Of a stretch of 64,000 nucleotides of DNA, positions 56,520-64,000 are shown piece by piece. The DNA lies in the NCBI GenBank assembly GCA_001704765.1, contig MBFK01000009.1, positions 1 to 64,000 on the forward strand, read 5' to 3'. The DNA is from Sinorhizobium shofinae. GTDB taxonomy: Bacteria; Pseudomonadota; Alphaproteobacteria; Rhizobiales; Rhizobiaceae. The position numbers and the translations under genes are program-made. The notes under the pieces were generated by a model. It made no database searches, was not told the origin of the DNA, and was given only the letters and a program-made list of their open reading frames with translations. Within the stretch, counting starts at the first letter, position 1. Each line of letters begins with the position of its first letter.

Positions 56520-56945
56520 TCAGTTCGTCTCGAAGCCGGGTGCCGGACCGGGGCGGCCGTTCTTGCGCTCGCGCATGAAGCGGTCGAATTCCTCCTGGTC
56601 CTTGGCGCGCCGGAGCTCGCGGACATAGGCGTCGAATTCCTCGCGCATTTCGTCGAGCTTGCGGCGTTCCTCATCGAGGCGGGCAAGTTCCGCTTCGCGC
56701 CAGTCGTCGAAAGCGACATTGCCGGTCCGATGGTGGGCCCAATGGGCGCGGTTGTTGCGGCGGAAGCCGGCGCACATGCGGTCCACGCTGTCGTTCGCAT
56801 CCTTCTTGAAGGTCTTCAGCTTGTCGCCGAAGAGGATGTAGGCGAGCATCGCCACGCCGAGCGGCCAGAACACAATGAAACCAAGCACCATCAATGCAAT
56901 GGTCGCAGGCGTCCAGTCCGGACGGATCAATGCAGATTGGTTCAT
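56520..56945 (-). CDS. DUF2852 domain membrane-associated protein
   Basis: The 141-residue protein has one hydrophobic segment (about residues 15-40, ALMVLGFIVFWPLGVAMLAY). It continues with a charged helical region rich in Glu and Arg (LDEERRKLDEMREEFDAYVRELRRAKD) that should form a coiled coil. This is the layout of DUF2852, a family of Rhizobiales and relatives with no known function. A long inverted repeat (57058-57088) separates it from phaZ. Confidence 0.88.
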   Translation of the reverse strand: MNQSALIRPDWTPATIALMVLGFIVFWPLGVAMLAYILFGDKLKTFKKDANDSVDRMCAGFRRNNRAHWAHHRTGNVAFDDWREAELARLDEERRKLDEMREEFDAYVRELRRAKDQEEFDRFMRERKNGRPGPAPGFETN

Positions 56946-57057
56946 CTTCAGTATTCCTCGCAGTCAGCGGGCCGCCCGTTGCGGCCCGATGAAAACGATG
57001 TGGGAAAGCCCGGAGATGTCTGCAAGATGCGCCGGATGGGAATCGAACAAGCCCTTG

Positions 57058-57088
57058 ACTCTGCGGCAGCAAATCGCTGCCGCAGAGT
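57058..57088 (-). terminator. Strong hairpin after phaZ (possible terminator, no T-tract)
   Basis: ACTCTGCGGCAGC and GCTGCCGCAGAGT form a perfect 13-bp stem with a 5-nt loop, about 50 bp after the phaZ stop. The absence of a T-run on the minus strand makes Rho-independent action uncertain; it might protect the phaZ mRNA end instead. Confidence 0.5.
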
Positions 57089-57136
57089 GCCTGCGAATGA
57101 CATCGCGGAAGGCCCATTGGCCGCGTGGCGCTGCCC

Positions 57137-58411
57137 TTAGGCCGACTTGCCGCCCTTGATCAGCTGCTTGACCGGCCTCGAGTGGCGCGAATGCTGGCGC
57201 TGGAAGGCGACGATACGCGGCGCGATCTCGCCGCGGAAGCGAGAGCCGTTGAAGACACCGTAATGCCCGACATCCGGCTGCATGTAGTGCTGGCGCATGT
57301 GTTCAGGGATATTGGTGCAGATCGTCTGCGCCGCCTTGGTCTGGCCGACGCCGGAAATGTCGTCGTTCTCGCCCTCGACCGTCAGCAATGCCGTTCTGCG
57401 GATCGCCGTCGGATCGACGCGCTTGCCGCGATGCACCATCTCGCCCTTCGGCAGGGCATGCTGCATGAACACCACCTGCACCGTCTGCAGATAGAATTCC
57501 GCCGTCAGGTCCATGACCGCGAGATATTCGTCGTAGAAATCACGGTGCTTGTCGGCGGCATCGCCGTCATTCTTGACGAGGTGGGCGAAGAACTCCTTAT
57601 GGGCGATCAGGTGCCGGTCGAGATTCATCGACATGAAGCCCGAGAGCTGCAGGAAGCCCGGATAGACCATGCGCATGAAGCCCGGCTGCGGCCACGGCAC
57701 CGGCATGATGACATTGTCGCGGAACCACTCGACCGGCCGTTGCTCGGCCAGCTGATTGACGGCGGTCGGGTTGATGCGCGTGTCGATCGGGCCACCCATC
57801 AGCGTCATGGACGCCGGCGAGAGCGGGTCGTTATCCGCCTCCATCAGGGAGACCGCGGCGAGAACCGGCACGGCCGGCTGGCAGACGCCGATCACATGCG
57901 AATCCGGCCCGAGGAAATGCAGGATCTGGATGATATAGTCGATATAGTCATCGAGATCGAAGGTGCCTTCGCTGAGCGGCACCATGCGGGCATCCATCCA
58001 GTCCGTGATGTAGATTTCGGAGTGGGGCAGCAGAGCCTCGACGGTACCGCGAAGCAGCGTCGAATAGTGGCCGGACATCGGCGCGACGAGCAGCACTTTC
58101 GGATCCGGCGTCCGCCCCTTCGGCAGCGACCGTTCGAAATGGATGAGGTTGCAGAAGGGCGCCCGCCAGACGACCTTCTCGCGGACCGGCACCGTCTGGC
58201 CGTCGACGATCGTCTCGGGCAGGCCGAATTCCGGCTTGCCGTAACGGCGCGTAGCGCGTTCGAAGACTTCAAGTCCCGCGGCCGCGGCGCGGCCGAAATA
58301 GGTGTGCGAGACCGGATTCATCGGATTCTTGAAGGCCAGCCGCATGGCGTCCGCTGCCGTGCGCCACGGAGCCATCATGGCATGGTTCATTTCATAGAGC
58401 TGGTAGAACAT
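57137..58411 (-). CDS. phaZ: Intracellular poly(3-hydroxybutyrate) depolymerase
   Basis: The 424-residue alpha/beta hydrolase degrades stored PHB. The nucleophile is Cys177 in HVIGVCQPAVPVLA, a lipase-box-like motif with Cys in place of Ser, as in intracellular PhaZ. The catalytic His region is DVGHYGVFNGSRFRGEIAP near the C-terminus. There is no signal peptide, consistent with the cytoplasmic form. I use the ATG at 58411 (MFYQLYEMNHAMM), the usual family start. A PhaR-like box lies 110-125 bp upstream. Granules are abundant in rhizobia, so the gene fits the host. Confidence 0.95.
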   Translation of the reverse strand: MFYQLYEMNHAMMAPWRTAADAMRLAFKNPMNPVSHTYFGRAAAAGLEVFERATRRYGKPEFGLPETIVDGQTVPVREKVVWRAPFCNLIHFERSLPKGRTPDPKVLLVAPMSGHYSTLLRGTVEALLPHSEIYITDWMDARMVPLSEGTFDLDDYIDYIIQILHFLGPDSHVIGVCQPAVPVLAAVSLMEADNDPLSPASMTLMGGPIDTRINPTAVNQLAEQRPVEWFRDNVIMPVPWPQPGFMRMVYPGFLQLSGFMSMNLDRHLIAHKEFFAHLVKNDGDAADKHRDFYDEYLAVMDLTAEFYLQTVQVVFMQHALPKGEMVHRGKRVDPTAIRRTALLTVEGENDDISGVGQTKAAQTICTNIPEHMRQHYMQPDVGHYGVFNGSRFRGEIAPRIVAFQRQHSRHSRPVKQLIKGGKSA

Positions 58412-58524
58412 GGGACGCGTACCCCTTGTTTCAATCAATGTCGGCGCCGCTCCCAGGTCCGACGCAAGCCTTGCGAGTGTTTGTCTTGGTGTCCGCAATC
58501 GCTGTCAGACTACCACTTTTTTTG

Positions 58525-58536
58525 TGCAGTGCAACA
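58525..58536. promoter_or_regulatory. PhaR-like box upstream of phaZ
   Basis: TGCAGTGCAACA agrees at 11 of 12 positions with the PhaR consensus that I recall for rhizobia (TGCRNYGCASMA). It sits 114 bp before the phaZ start. Assignment depends on a recalled consensus. Confidence 0.3.
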
Positions 58537-58564
58537 AAAAGGACCCCCATGTTTTTTGGGGCCA
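58534..58564 (-). terminator. Terminator of the carbohydrate operon
   Basis: On the minus strand GGCCCC pairs with GGGG(T)CC around an A-rich loop and is followed by TTTTTGTT. It lies about 75 bp after the amidohydrolase stop and just upstream of phaZ. Confidence 0.6.
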
Positions 58565-58638
58565 GTTGCACGGGGAATCATATTACTAATATATTGAGAT
58601 AGCATTGCGCGCACCTGTCGCGCTATGACGTTCGTACC

Positions 58639-59469
58639 TCAGGCAACCGAAATTCCGTAAAAACGGGCGGCCGTCCCCAGGAAAATCGCCTGCCGCTCCG
58701 CTTCCGCACAATCCGCGGTCAGCGCCTGAGCAGCGGCGAACCACTCTTGATAGTCAGCTTCGAGCAGCACAACCGGCCAATCGCTGCCGAACATCACCCG
58801 TTCGGCACCGAAGACGTCGATGAGATGGGCGGCATAGGGCCGCAATCGCTCGACCGACCAGCTTCCGCCGGCCTCGGTCACGAGCCCCGACAGCTTGACG
58901 TGAACATTGGGGCGGCGGGCGAGCGCCGCCATATCGGCTCGCCAAGGCTCGGCCCGACCTTCGGCAATGAAAGGCTTGGCGCCGTGATCGACGACGATCG
59001 CGAGGTCCGGCAGGCGATCGGCGAGCGCGGCGATCACCGGTAGGTGGCGCGGCTGGATGAGCGCATCGAAACGCAGGTCCAGTTGCGGCAGCATCTCAAG
59101 CGTAGCGACCGCTTCCGGCCGGAGGATCCAGGCGGTTTCGTCGATGCTTTGCAGCATCGGCCGAATGCCTTTGAACTTCGGATGCGTTTTCAGTCGCTGA
59201 AGCTCGGAGCCGGCGCCGGCCGCGAGGATATCGATCCAGCCAACCACCGCCGCAACCGTCTCTTCCCGCTCGGCGATTTCGAGTAGGAACTCGGTCTCGG
59301 CGACATTCGGCGCCGCCTGGACGAGGACGGTGCGGCTGATGCCTGCCGCGCTCATCTGGGGCCTCAGATCGTCAGGCCCGAAGTCGCGGAAGATCGGCTT
59401 GAGATCAGGGCCTGGCCAGTTGTTATGGCCGAGGCCGAGCGTCCAATAGTGCTGGTGGGCATCGATCAT
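58639..59469 (-). CDS. Amidohydrolase, L-fuconolactonase-like
   Basis: The 276-residue protein belongs to the amidohydrolase-2 family. The N-terminal MIDAHQHYW holds the metal-binding H-x-H, VDHGAKPFI has a further His, and the late MFGSDWPV carries the catalytic Asp. This pattern is typical of sugar lactonases such as L-fuconolactonase and L-rhamnonolactonase. It starts within the stop of the adjacent zinc dehydrogenase gene (ATGA). It is last in the operon with an ABC sugar importer, so hydrolysis of an aldonolactone formed by the dehydrogenase is the best guess. Confidence 0.88.
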   Translation of the reverse strand: MIDAHQHYWTLGLGHNNWPGPDLKPIFRDFGPDDLRPQMSAAGISRTVLVQAAPNVAETEFLLEIAEREETVAAVVGWIDILAAGAGSELQRLKTHPKFKGIRPMLQSIDETAWILRPEAVATLEMLPQLDLRFDALIQPRHLPVIAALADRLPDLAIVVDHGAKPFIAEGRAEPWRADMAALARRPNVHVKLSGLVTEAGGSWSVERLRPYAAHLIDVFGAERVMFGSDWPVVLLEADYQEWFAAAQALTADCAEAERQAIFLGTAARFYGISVA

Positions 59470-60488
59470 GCGGCACTCACCGTAATGACCGCCTTTACAA
59501 GACCCGCCTTGTCATGTGCCCAACGCGGCAGGTCGTGCACGGCCTGGTCGAGGGTCGTCCTGTGGGTGACGAGCTTATCCACCGGAACCAGGCCGTTTCC
59601 AATCGACGCGATGACGTGATCGAAATCCTCTCGCGTCGCATTGCGGCTCGCTACCAGCGTCATCTCGCGCTTGTGGAATTCCGGGTCGGAGAAGCGGATG
59701 TCGTTCTTCACCACGCTCACGAACACCAGGGTTCCGCCGTGGGCAACATAGGCAAAGGACCGCTCCATCGACGCAGCGTTGCCGGTGGCGTCGAAGACGA
59801 CGTCGAATCCGTCACCATCCGTAGCTCGGGCAATGGCCTCTCCCAAACCTTCATCGGCAAGAAGGCCGCCTGAAAAGCCGAGCTTTCCCACGGCGAAGGC
59901 CAATCGCTCGGCGCTGGTATCCAGGAGCGTTACGTCATGTCCGGCGATCCGGGAGAAGACCGCCGTTCCGAGACCGATCGGGCCGGCGCCGATCACCAGA
60001 GACCGGGCACCGGGCGCCACCGCGGAGCGCCTGACCGCATGGGCGCCGATCGCCAGGAACTCCACCGTCGCGGCGGCTTCGGGAGAAAGACCGTTCGCCG
60101 GATAGAGGTTCTGTTCCGGCATGAGGATCTCCTCGCAGAAGGCGCCATCGGTGTGGACGCCGAGAACCCGGATCGCCGTGCAGCAATTCGGCTTCCCCCT
60201 CCGGCAGGCGATGCAGCTCCCACAGGAGATATAGGGATTGACGACCACGAGCGCTCCCGGCGCGAGCCGGGAGCCCGAACCGGCATCGACCACGATCGCG
60301 GAAATCTCGTGGCCCATGACGCGCGGATATTCAAGGAAAGGGTGCTTGCCTTCGAAGATATGATAGTCGGTACCGCAGATGCCGACACGGCTAACGGCAA
60401 GGCGAACCCAACCCTCGGGGGGCGCCGCCGGCCGGGGTCGATCGGTGATTTCCAGGCGACCGGGTTGTGAACAGACGACAGCTTTCAT
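59466..60488 (-). CDS. Zinc-binding medium-chain alcohol/sugar dehydrogenase
   Basis: The 340-residue MDR-family enzyme shows the catalytic zinc ligands in VGICGTDYHIF and VMGHEISA. The structural zinc loop of four cysteines is in CGSCIACRRGKPNCC, and the NAD-binding motif is VIGAGPIGLGTAVF. It resembles sorbitol, galactonate and threonine dehydrogenases. The ATG at 60488 (MKAVVCSQPG) is the family-type start. Placement between the permease and the lactonase-like gene suggests oxidation of an imported sugar or its acid (inference). Confidence 0.9.
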   Translation of the reverse strand: MKAVVCSQPGRLEITDRPRPAAPPEGWVRLAVSRVGICGTDYHIFEGKHPFLEYPRVMGHEISAIVVDAGSGSRLAPGALVVVNPYISCGSCIACRRGKPNCCTAIRVLGVHTDGAFCEEILMPEQNLYPANGLSPEAAATVEFLAIGAHAVRRSAVAPGARSLVIGAGPIGLGTAVFSRIAGHDVTLLDTSAERLAFAVGKLGFSGGLLADEGLGEAIARATDGDGFDVVFDATGNAASMERSFAYVAHGGTLVFVSVVKNDIRFSDPEFHKREMTLVASRNATREDFDHVIASIGNGLVPVDKLVTHRTTLDQAVHDLPRWAHDKAGLVKAVITVSAA

Positions 60489-60543
60489 GGGGCGTTCCGT
60501 AGCTTGATGTTCGCGGTTCCGGCCGGCTTTGGCCAAGCGCCGT

Positions 60544-61521
60544 TCAACGCGACCCCCGGCGCCGCAGCTGGTCGAAATAGACGATCACGATGATCAGCAG
60601 ACCGGTGATGATGCGTTGCCAGAAGGAGTTGACGTTCAAGAGATTGGCGCCGTTGTTGATGGTCGCCAGGATGAAGGCGCCGAGAAGCGGCCCATGGACC
60701 GAACCGACGGCGCCGAAAAGGCTGGTGCCGCCGATGACCGACGAGGCGATCGCCTGCAGTTCCCAGCCCTCCGCCTGGGTGGCGTTGCCGATGCCGATGC
60801 GCGAGGCAAGCAGCAGGCCGACAAAGGCGGCGCAGGTCGAAGAGAGAATATAGGCGAGATAGATCGTCCGGTTGACATTGACGCCGGAAAGGCGAGCCGC
60901 CTCGCTGTTCGAGCCGACGGCAAAGAGATAGCGACCGAAGCGGCTCAAATGCAGGAAAACGTAAGCCGGGACCGCAACGACGATCACCATCCAGAAGAGG
61001 CTCGGGACGCCGAGGAAGTCGGCGCGGGAGAAATTGGTGAAGGCCTCGTTGGTAATCGAGATCGTCGACCCGTTGGTGATCAGAAGGCCGATGCCGCGTA
61101 GCGACGTCAGGGTCGCAAGTGTGATGATGAAGGGCGGCAGGCCCATGCGGACGATGCCGAAGGCGTGAAAGACGCCGATCAGCACGCCGATCGCCAAGGT
61201 CGCGACGAGCGCCAGCCAGAGCGGTACGCCGGCGGCAAGCAGCCAGGCGACGATGACGCTGGTGAAGCCGACCACTGCGCCGACCGACAAGTCGATGCCG
61301 GCGGTGATGATCACGAAGGTCTGGCCGACCGCTAGGATCGCGGTCATCGCCCCCTGGCGCAGGAGGTTGCTGATATTGTTCGGCGTCCAGAAGGCGCTCG
61401 TCGCCAGGCCAAGGAGCAGCCAGAGGACGACCAGCAGCCCGAGGAGCGTGAGCCCGAACAGGATGCTGACCCCTCTCTTCGGCGTCGGCCCTGCACTGCT
61501 TTCTACCGTTTCCACACTCAT
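60544..61521 (-). CDS. ABC transporter permease, ribose type (RbsC-like)
   Basis: The 325-residue permease has about nine to ten membrane segments. The diagnostic block VGQTFVIITAGIDLSVGAVVG is typical of ribose/xylose/galactose-type permeases, and the cytoplasmic coupling region is GSNSEAARLSGVNV. The ATG at 61521 follows a moderately good GGGAGG (about 14 bp upstream). It works with the ATPase and binding protein encoded immediately upstream on the minus strand. A type B repeat lies in the gap between ATPase and permease genes. Confidence 0.94.
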   Translation of the reverse strand: MSVETVESSAGPTPKRGVSILFGLTLLGLLVVLWLLLGLATSAFWTPNNISNLLRQGAMTAILAVGQTFVIITAGIDLSVGAVVGFTSVIVAWLLAAGVPLWLALVATLAIGVLIGVFHAFGIVRMGLPPFIITLATLTSLRGIGLLITNGSTISITNEAFTNFSRADFLGVPSLFWMVIVVAVPAYVFLHLSRFGRYLFAVGSNSEAARLSGVNVNRTIYLAYILSSTCAAFVGLLLASRIGIGNATQAEGWELQAIASSVIGGTSLFGAVGSVHGPLLGAFILATINNGANLLNVNSFWQRIITGLLIIVIVYFDQLRRRGSR

Positions 61522-61550
61522 TCTGTCCTCCCTGCAGTCCCTTTTATTTC

Positions 61551-61612
61551 GATCTAAAGTTGGAGCGGGATGCGGGCCGAAAACCGCGTGCACTTTTCCT
61601 CATCCCGCTCTA
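61551..61612. repeat. Rhizobial palindromic intergenic element, type B (copy 2), inside an operon
   Basis: GGAGCGGGATG and CATCCCGCTC arms enclose a GCGGGCCGAAAACCGCG core. It resembles the element at 13392-13441. It sits between the stop of the ATPase gene (61617) and the permease start (61521), so it is in the operon mRNA. Confidence 0.8.
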
Positions 61613-61616
61613 ACGA

Positions 61617-63158
61617 TCAGGCATTGATCGCCTGCGCCAAGACATCCTCGTGGCTGGCGGCGCGGTAATCGTGGCTTGCCACCAGCCGCCCCTGCCGGAA
61701 CACGTGCAGGCGATCCGCAAGCTCATAGACTTCCGGCAGATAGGAGGAGATCAGGATGATCCCCGCCCCTTTTTCCAGCAACCGCGCGAAGAGCCTGTAG
61801 ATTTCCGCCTTGGTGCCGACGTCGACGCCGACGGTCGGCTCGTCGAAGATGAACAGCTTGGCGCCGTGGCTCAGCCATCTGCCGATGACGATCTTCTGTT
61901 GGTTGCCCCCGGACATGGCGGAGGCGAGTACGCGCCGCGACGGCGTCTTGATCTGCAGATCGCGGATCTGACGGTCGGCATTGGCGGCCTCCTCGGCGCG
62001 GTTGATCGTCAACCCGCGCGTCAGCCTGCGAAAGACCGGCAGATTGATGTTGAGGCCGATCGGCAGGTTGAGGCAGAGGCCCTGGTCGCGGCGGCTTTCC
62101 GGCGCAAGCGCGATGCCGAGCTCCATCGCCTTGCGCTCGTTGTCGATCTCGACCTTGCGGCCCTGCCAGTACACCGCTCCGGCAGCGAGCGGATGGCGGC
62201 CGTAGAGGCCGAGCGCGAATTCGCTGCGCCCTGCGCCGATCAGGCCATAAAGCCCGACGATCTCGCCGGCCCTGACGGAGAGCGATATGTCGCTGAAACC
62301 GGGGCCGGAGAGGCCCCGCGTCTCGACGATCGTCTCGCCTAAGGCAAACTGCTCCTTGTGATAGATCTGCTCGATCGTGCGGTTGATCATCAGCGCGATC
62401 AGTTCCGCCTCGTTCGTCTCCGAAATTGCGCGAGTGCCGACATGGGTGCCGTCGCGCAGCACCGATACGCGATCGGCGAGCTCGAAGACTTCTTCGAGCC
62501 GATGGCTGATATAGACGATAGTGACGCCCTCGCTCTGCAGCCGGCGAATGAGGCGGAAAAGCTGGGCGGATTCCTGCCGCGTCAGATAGGCCGTCGGCTC
62601 GTCGAAGATCAGGAAACGGGTGCCGCGCATCGCTGCGCGCGCGGTCGCGACAAGCTGCTGCTGTCCGATCGTCAGGCTACCGAGTGTCGCATCGGCTGGA
62701 AGGTTGAAGCCGAGGTCGTCGAGAACGCCCTGGGCCGCATCCGTCATGGCGCGCTTGCGCATGACACCGCGGCGGTTCATCTCGTCGCCGAGGAACATAT
62801 TTGCCGCCACGCTGAGATGCGGGCAGAGAACCACTTCCTGGTGAACAGCATTGATGCCGCGGGCGATCGCCTCGTTGGGGCTTGCGAGCAGGACCGGCTC
62901 GCCTTGCCAGAACACCTCGCCGTCGGTCCGCGGAATGACGCCGGTCAGAAGCTTGATCAGCGTCGACTTGCCGGCGCCGTTTTCGCCGACGATCGCGTGG
63001 ATCTCCCCGGAGAGGAAGGTGATGGTCGCGGGCTTCAGCGCCTGGACGGCGCCATAGTTCTTCTGCAGGCCACGCAGTTCCAGGATCGGCTTGCCCTTCG
63101 GAACGGCCGCCTCGAGTTCACCCTCATGCCGGTGGCTGACCTCTTGAAGCCCTGTCAT
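61617..63158 (-). CDS. ABC transporter ATP-binding protein, sugar type (RbsA-like, double NBD)
   Basis: The 513-residue protein contains two nucleotide-binding domains. The first has Walker A GENGAGKST, signature LTIGQQQLVATARA and Walker B FLIFDEPTAYL. The second has a degenerate GLIGAGRSEFALG in place of Walker A, with signature MSGGNQQKIVIGRW and FIFDEPTVGVDVG. Such asymmetry is normal in RbsA/MglA/XylG. The ATG at 63158 has an excellent AAGGAGG upstream; an in-frame upstream extension is not family-like. Confidence 0.95.
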   Translation of the reverse strand: MTGLQEVSHRHEGELEAAVPKGKPILELRGLQKNYGAVQALKPATITFLSGEIHAIVGENGAGKSTLIKLLTGVIPRTDGEVFWQGEPVLLASPNEAIARGINAVHQEVVLCPHLSVAANMFLGDEMNRRGVMRKRAMTDAAQGVLDDLGFNLPADATLGSLTIGQQQLVATARAAMRGTRFLIFDEPTAYLTRQESAQLFRLIRRLQSEGVTIVYISHRLEEVFELADRVSVLRDGTHVGTRAISETNEAELIALMINRTIEQIYHKEQFALGETIVETRGLSGPGFSDISLSVRAGEIVGLYGLIGAGRSEFALGLYGRHPLAAGAVYWQGRKVEIDNERKAMELGIALAPESRRDQGLCLNLPIGLNINLPVFRRLTRGLTINRAEEAANADRQIRDLQIKTPSRRVLASAMSGGNQQKIVIGRWLSHGAKLFIFDEPTVGVDVGTKAEIYRLFARLLEKGAGIILISSYLPEVYELADRLHVFRQGRLVASHDYRAASHEDVLAQAINA

Positions 63159-63271
63159 ATTACCCTCCTTACATGCCGGTCCGCGACGGCCCGCTCCTCC
63201 TGCCGGCCGTCGCGCGCCAAAGACAGCTCGTGGCGCAGGACACCCAAACGCCACGACGCATTAGCGACAGG

Positions 63272-64000
63272 TCAATTGACCTTCGGGTTCAGGAGCGCGT
63301 CGATCTTCGGCTCGGCCATGTTGGCCTTGGTGACCAGGTTCGCGCCGGTATCGACATTGGCCTCGACCTTTTCGCCCTTCGAAACGGCAAGCGCCGTCTT
63401 CACGCCATCATAACCCATGCGATAGGGATCCTGCACGACAAGGCCGGCGAGCACGCCTTCCTTGAGGAAGCCGACTGTCTTTTCGTCGCTGTCGAAGCCG
63501 ATGACCTTGATCTTGTCGCCGAGCTTGTTCTCGGCAATCGCCTGGCCGGCTCCCTGCGCCATGATCAGGTTGGAGGCGAAGACGCCGACGAGATTGGGAT
63601 TGGCGGTGATCAGGTCGGTCATGATGTTGAGGCCGGTCGTTGCCTGGCCATCGGCATATTTATCGGCGACGACCTTGAGGCCCGGATACTTGGTCTTGAC
63701 CTGATCCAGGAAGCCTTCGCGGCGCTGGTCGAGCGAGCCGACGCCGGGCAGGCTGGTGACGATGGCGATCTCGCCCTCTTCCTTGCCGGTCGCTTCCTTG
63801 ACCGCGGCGGCAAGGCCGTCGGCGGCAATGCGGCCGCCCTGGACGTTGTCGGTCGTCAGGAACGAGGTAAATGCCTTCGAATCGGCGCCCGAATCGATGC
63901 CGATGATTGGCACCGCCTTGGCTGCCTCGTCGATCGGCTTGCCGAGCGCCTTGAACTCGGTCGGGGCGATGACGACCGCGGCCGGCGCGCCGGCGACGGC
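63272..64000 (-). CDS. Sugar ABC transporter periplasmic binding protein, RbsB-like (partial)
   Basis: The C-terminal 242 residues of a periplasmic binding protein of the ribose/galactose family (type 1 fold) are visible. The N-terminus with signal peptide lies beyond the right edge. Recognisable parts are VPIIGIDSGAD near the edge, FLTTDNVQGGRIAADGL, VVADKYADGQATTGLNIM and KVIGFDSDEKTVGFLKEG. It is the first gene of the operon, followed by ATPase, permease, dehydrogenase and lactonase-like genes. The sugar is unknown; from the linked enzymes and my recollection of a fucose-inducible S. meliloti locus, L-fucose or a related sugar is the first guess. Confidence 0.92.
   Translation of the reverse strand, partial: AVAGAPAAVVIAPTEFKALGKPIDEAAKAVPIIGIDSGADSKAFTSFLTTDNVQGGRIAADGLAAAVKEATGKEEGEIAIVTSLPGVGSLDQRREGFLDQVKTKYPGLKVVADKYADGQATTGLNIMTDLITANPNLVGVFASNLIMAQGAGQAIAENKLGDKIKVIGFDSDEKTVGFLKEGVLAGLVVQDPYRMGYDGVKTALAVSKGEKVEANVDTGANLVTKANMAEPKIDALLNPKVN

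Noticed and set aside
1-64000. CRISPR arrays, tRNA, rRNA, transposases or phage genes
   Set aside because: No regularly spaced direct repeats, tRNA-like cloverleafs, rRNA blocks or mobile-element proteins were recognised on either strand.

Overview
The window is a dense, GC-rich chromosomal segment of an alphaproteobacterium in the Rhizobiales, most likely a Sinorhizobium/Ensifer species. The clues are the ChvG-ChvI pair beside a kinase-only HprK, a ManX-type EIIA and HPr; the pckA-chvI-chvG order; the ActS/ActR pair; a DivL-type pseudo-histidine kinase next to a TsaE-AmgK fusion; AddAB in place of RecBCD; and several families of short palindromic intergenic repeats typical of rhizobia. Three parS-like sites and the gene content (trpFBA-accD-folC, phaZ, his and hslVU clusters) suggest the segment lies near the chromosomal origin. 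No rRNA, tRNA, CRISPR array, transposase or prophage was seen.

Layout. 0.3-7.4 kb: an ornithine cyclodeaminase-family gene, a YnjBCD-like ABC transporter and the HrpB helicase, all on the plus strand. 7.5-10.9 kb: redox two-component pair actS-actR, mmcB on the opposite strand, and a lipoprotein L,D-transpeptidase. 11.2-18.2 kb (minus): malate synthase G, a hydantoinase/oxoprolinase-family protein, a cytochrome P450 and a DUF1402 protein. 18.3-25.7 kb: hslV-GNAT-hslU (minus), divergent from hisB-DUF2628-hisH-hisA-hisF-hisE-coaA (plus). 25.8-29.4 kb (minus): alkB, a BON-LysM protein, arfB and pckA. 29.7-35.6 kb (plus): chvI, chvG, hprK, manX-type EIIA, ptsH and ahcY. 35.9-47.8 kb (plus): divL, the tsaE-amgK fusion, murU, addB, addA and trxA. 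48-53.2 kb (minus): trpF-trpB-trpA-accD-folC. 53.3-55.5 kb (minus): an accessory-looking pair of a flavin monooxygenase and a frameshifted GNAT gene. 55.7-58.4 kb (minus): a YgjP-like metallohydrolase, a DUF2852 protein and phaZ. 58.6-64 kb (minus): a carbohydrate operon with a periplasmic binding protein (cut by the window edge), ABC ATPase, permease, zinc dehydrogenase and fuconolactonase-like amidohydrolase.

Functional themes. Envelope and carbon-state signalling (ChvGI, HprK/EIIA/HPr) sits beside gluconeogenesis (pckA). Cell-cycle control (DivL) adjoins peptidoglycan recycling (AmgK/MurU), tRNA modification (TsaE) and double-strand break repair (AddAB). Histidine and tryptophan synthesis are each clustered. 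The most unusual points are the tyrosine replacing the phospho-accepting histidine in DivL, three parS-like sites, paired LacI-type operators before pckA, a tandem-plus-inverted operator before ahcY, an AccD with only one of the four usual zinc cysteines, and the broken GNAT gene beside a LasC/MonCI-like flavoenzyme. All assignments come from reading the sequence and recalling families; no database search was run.
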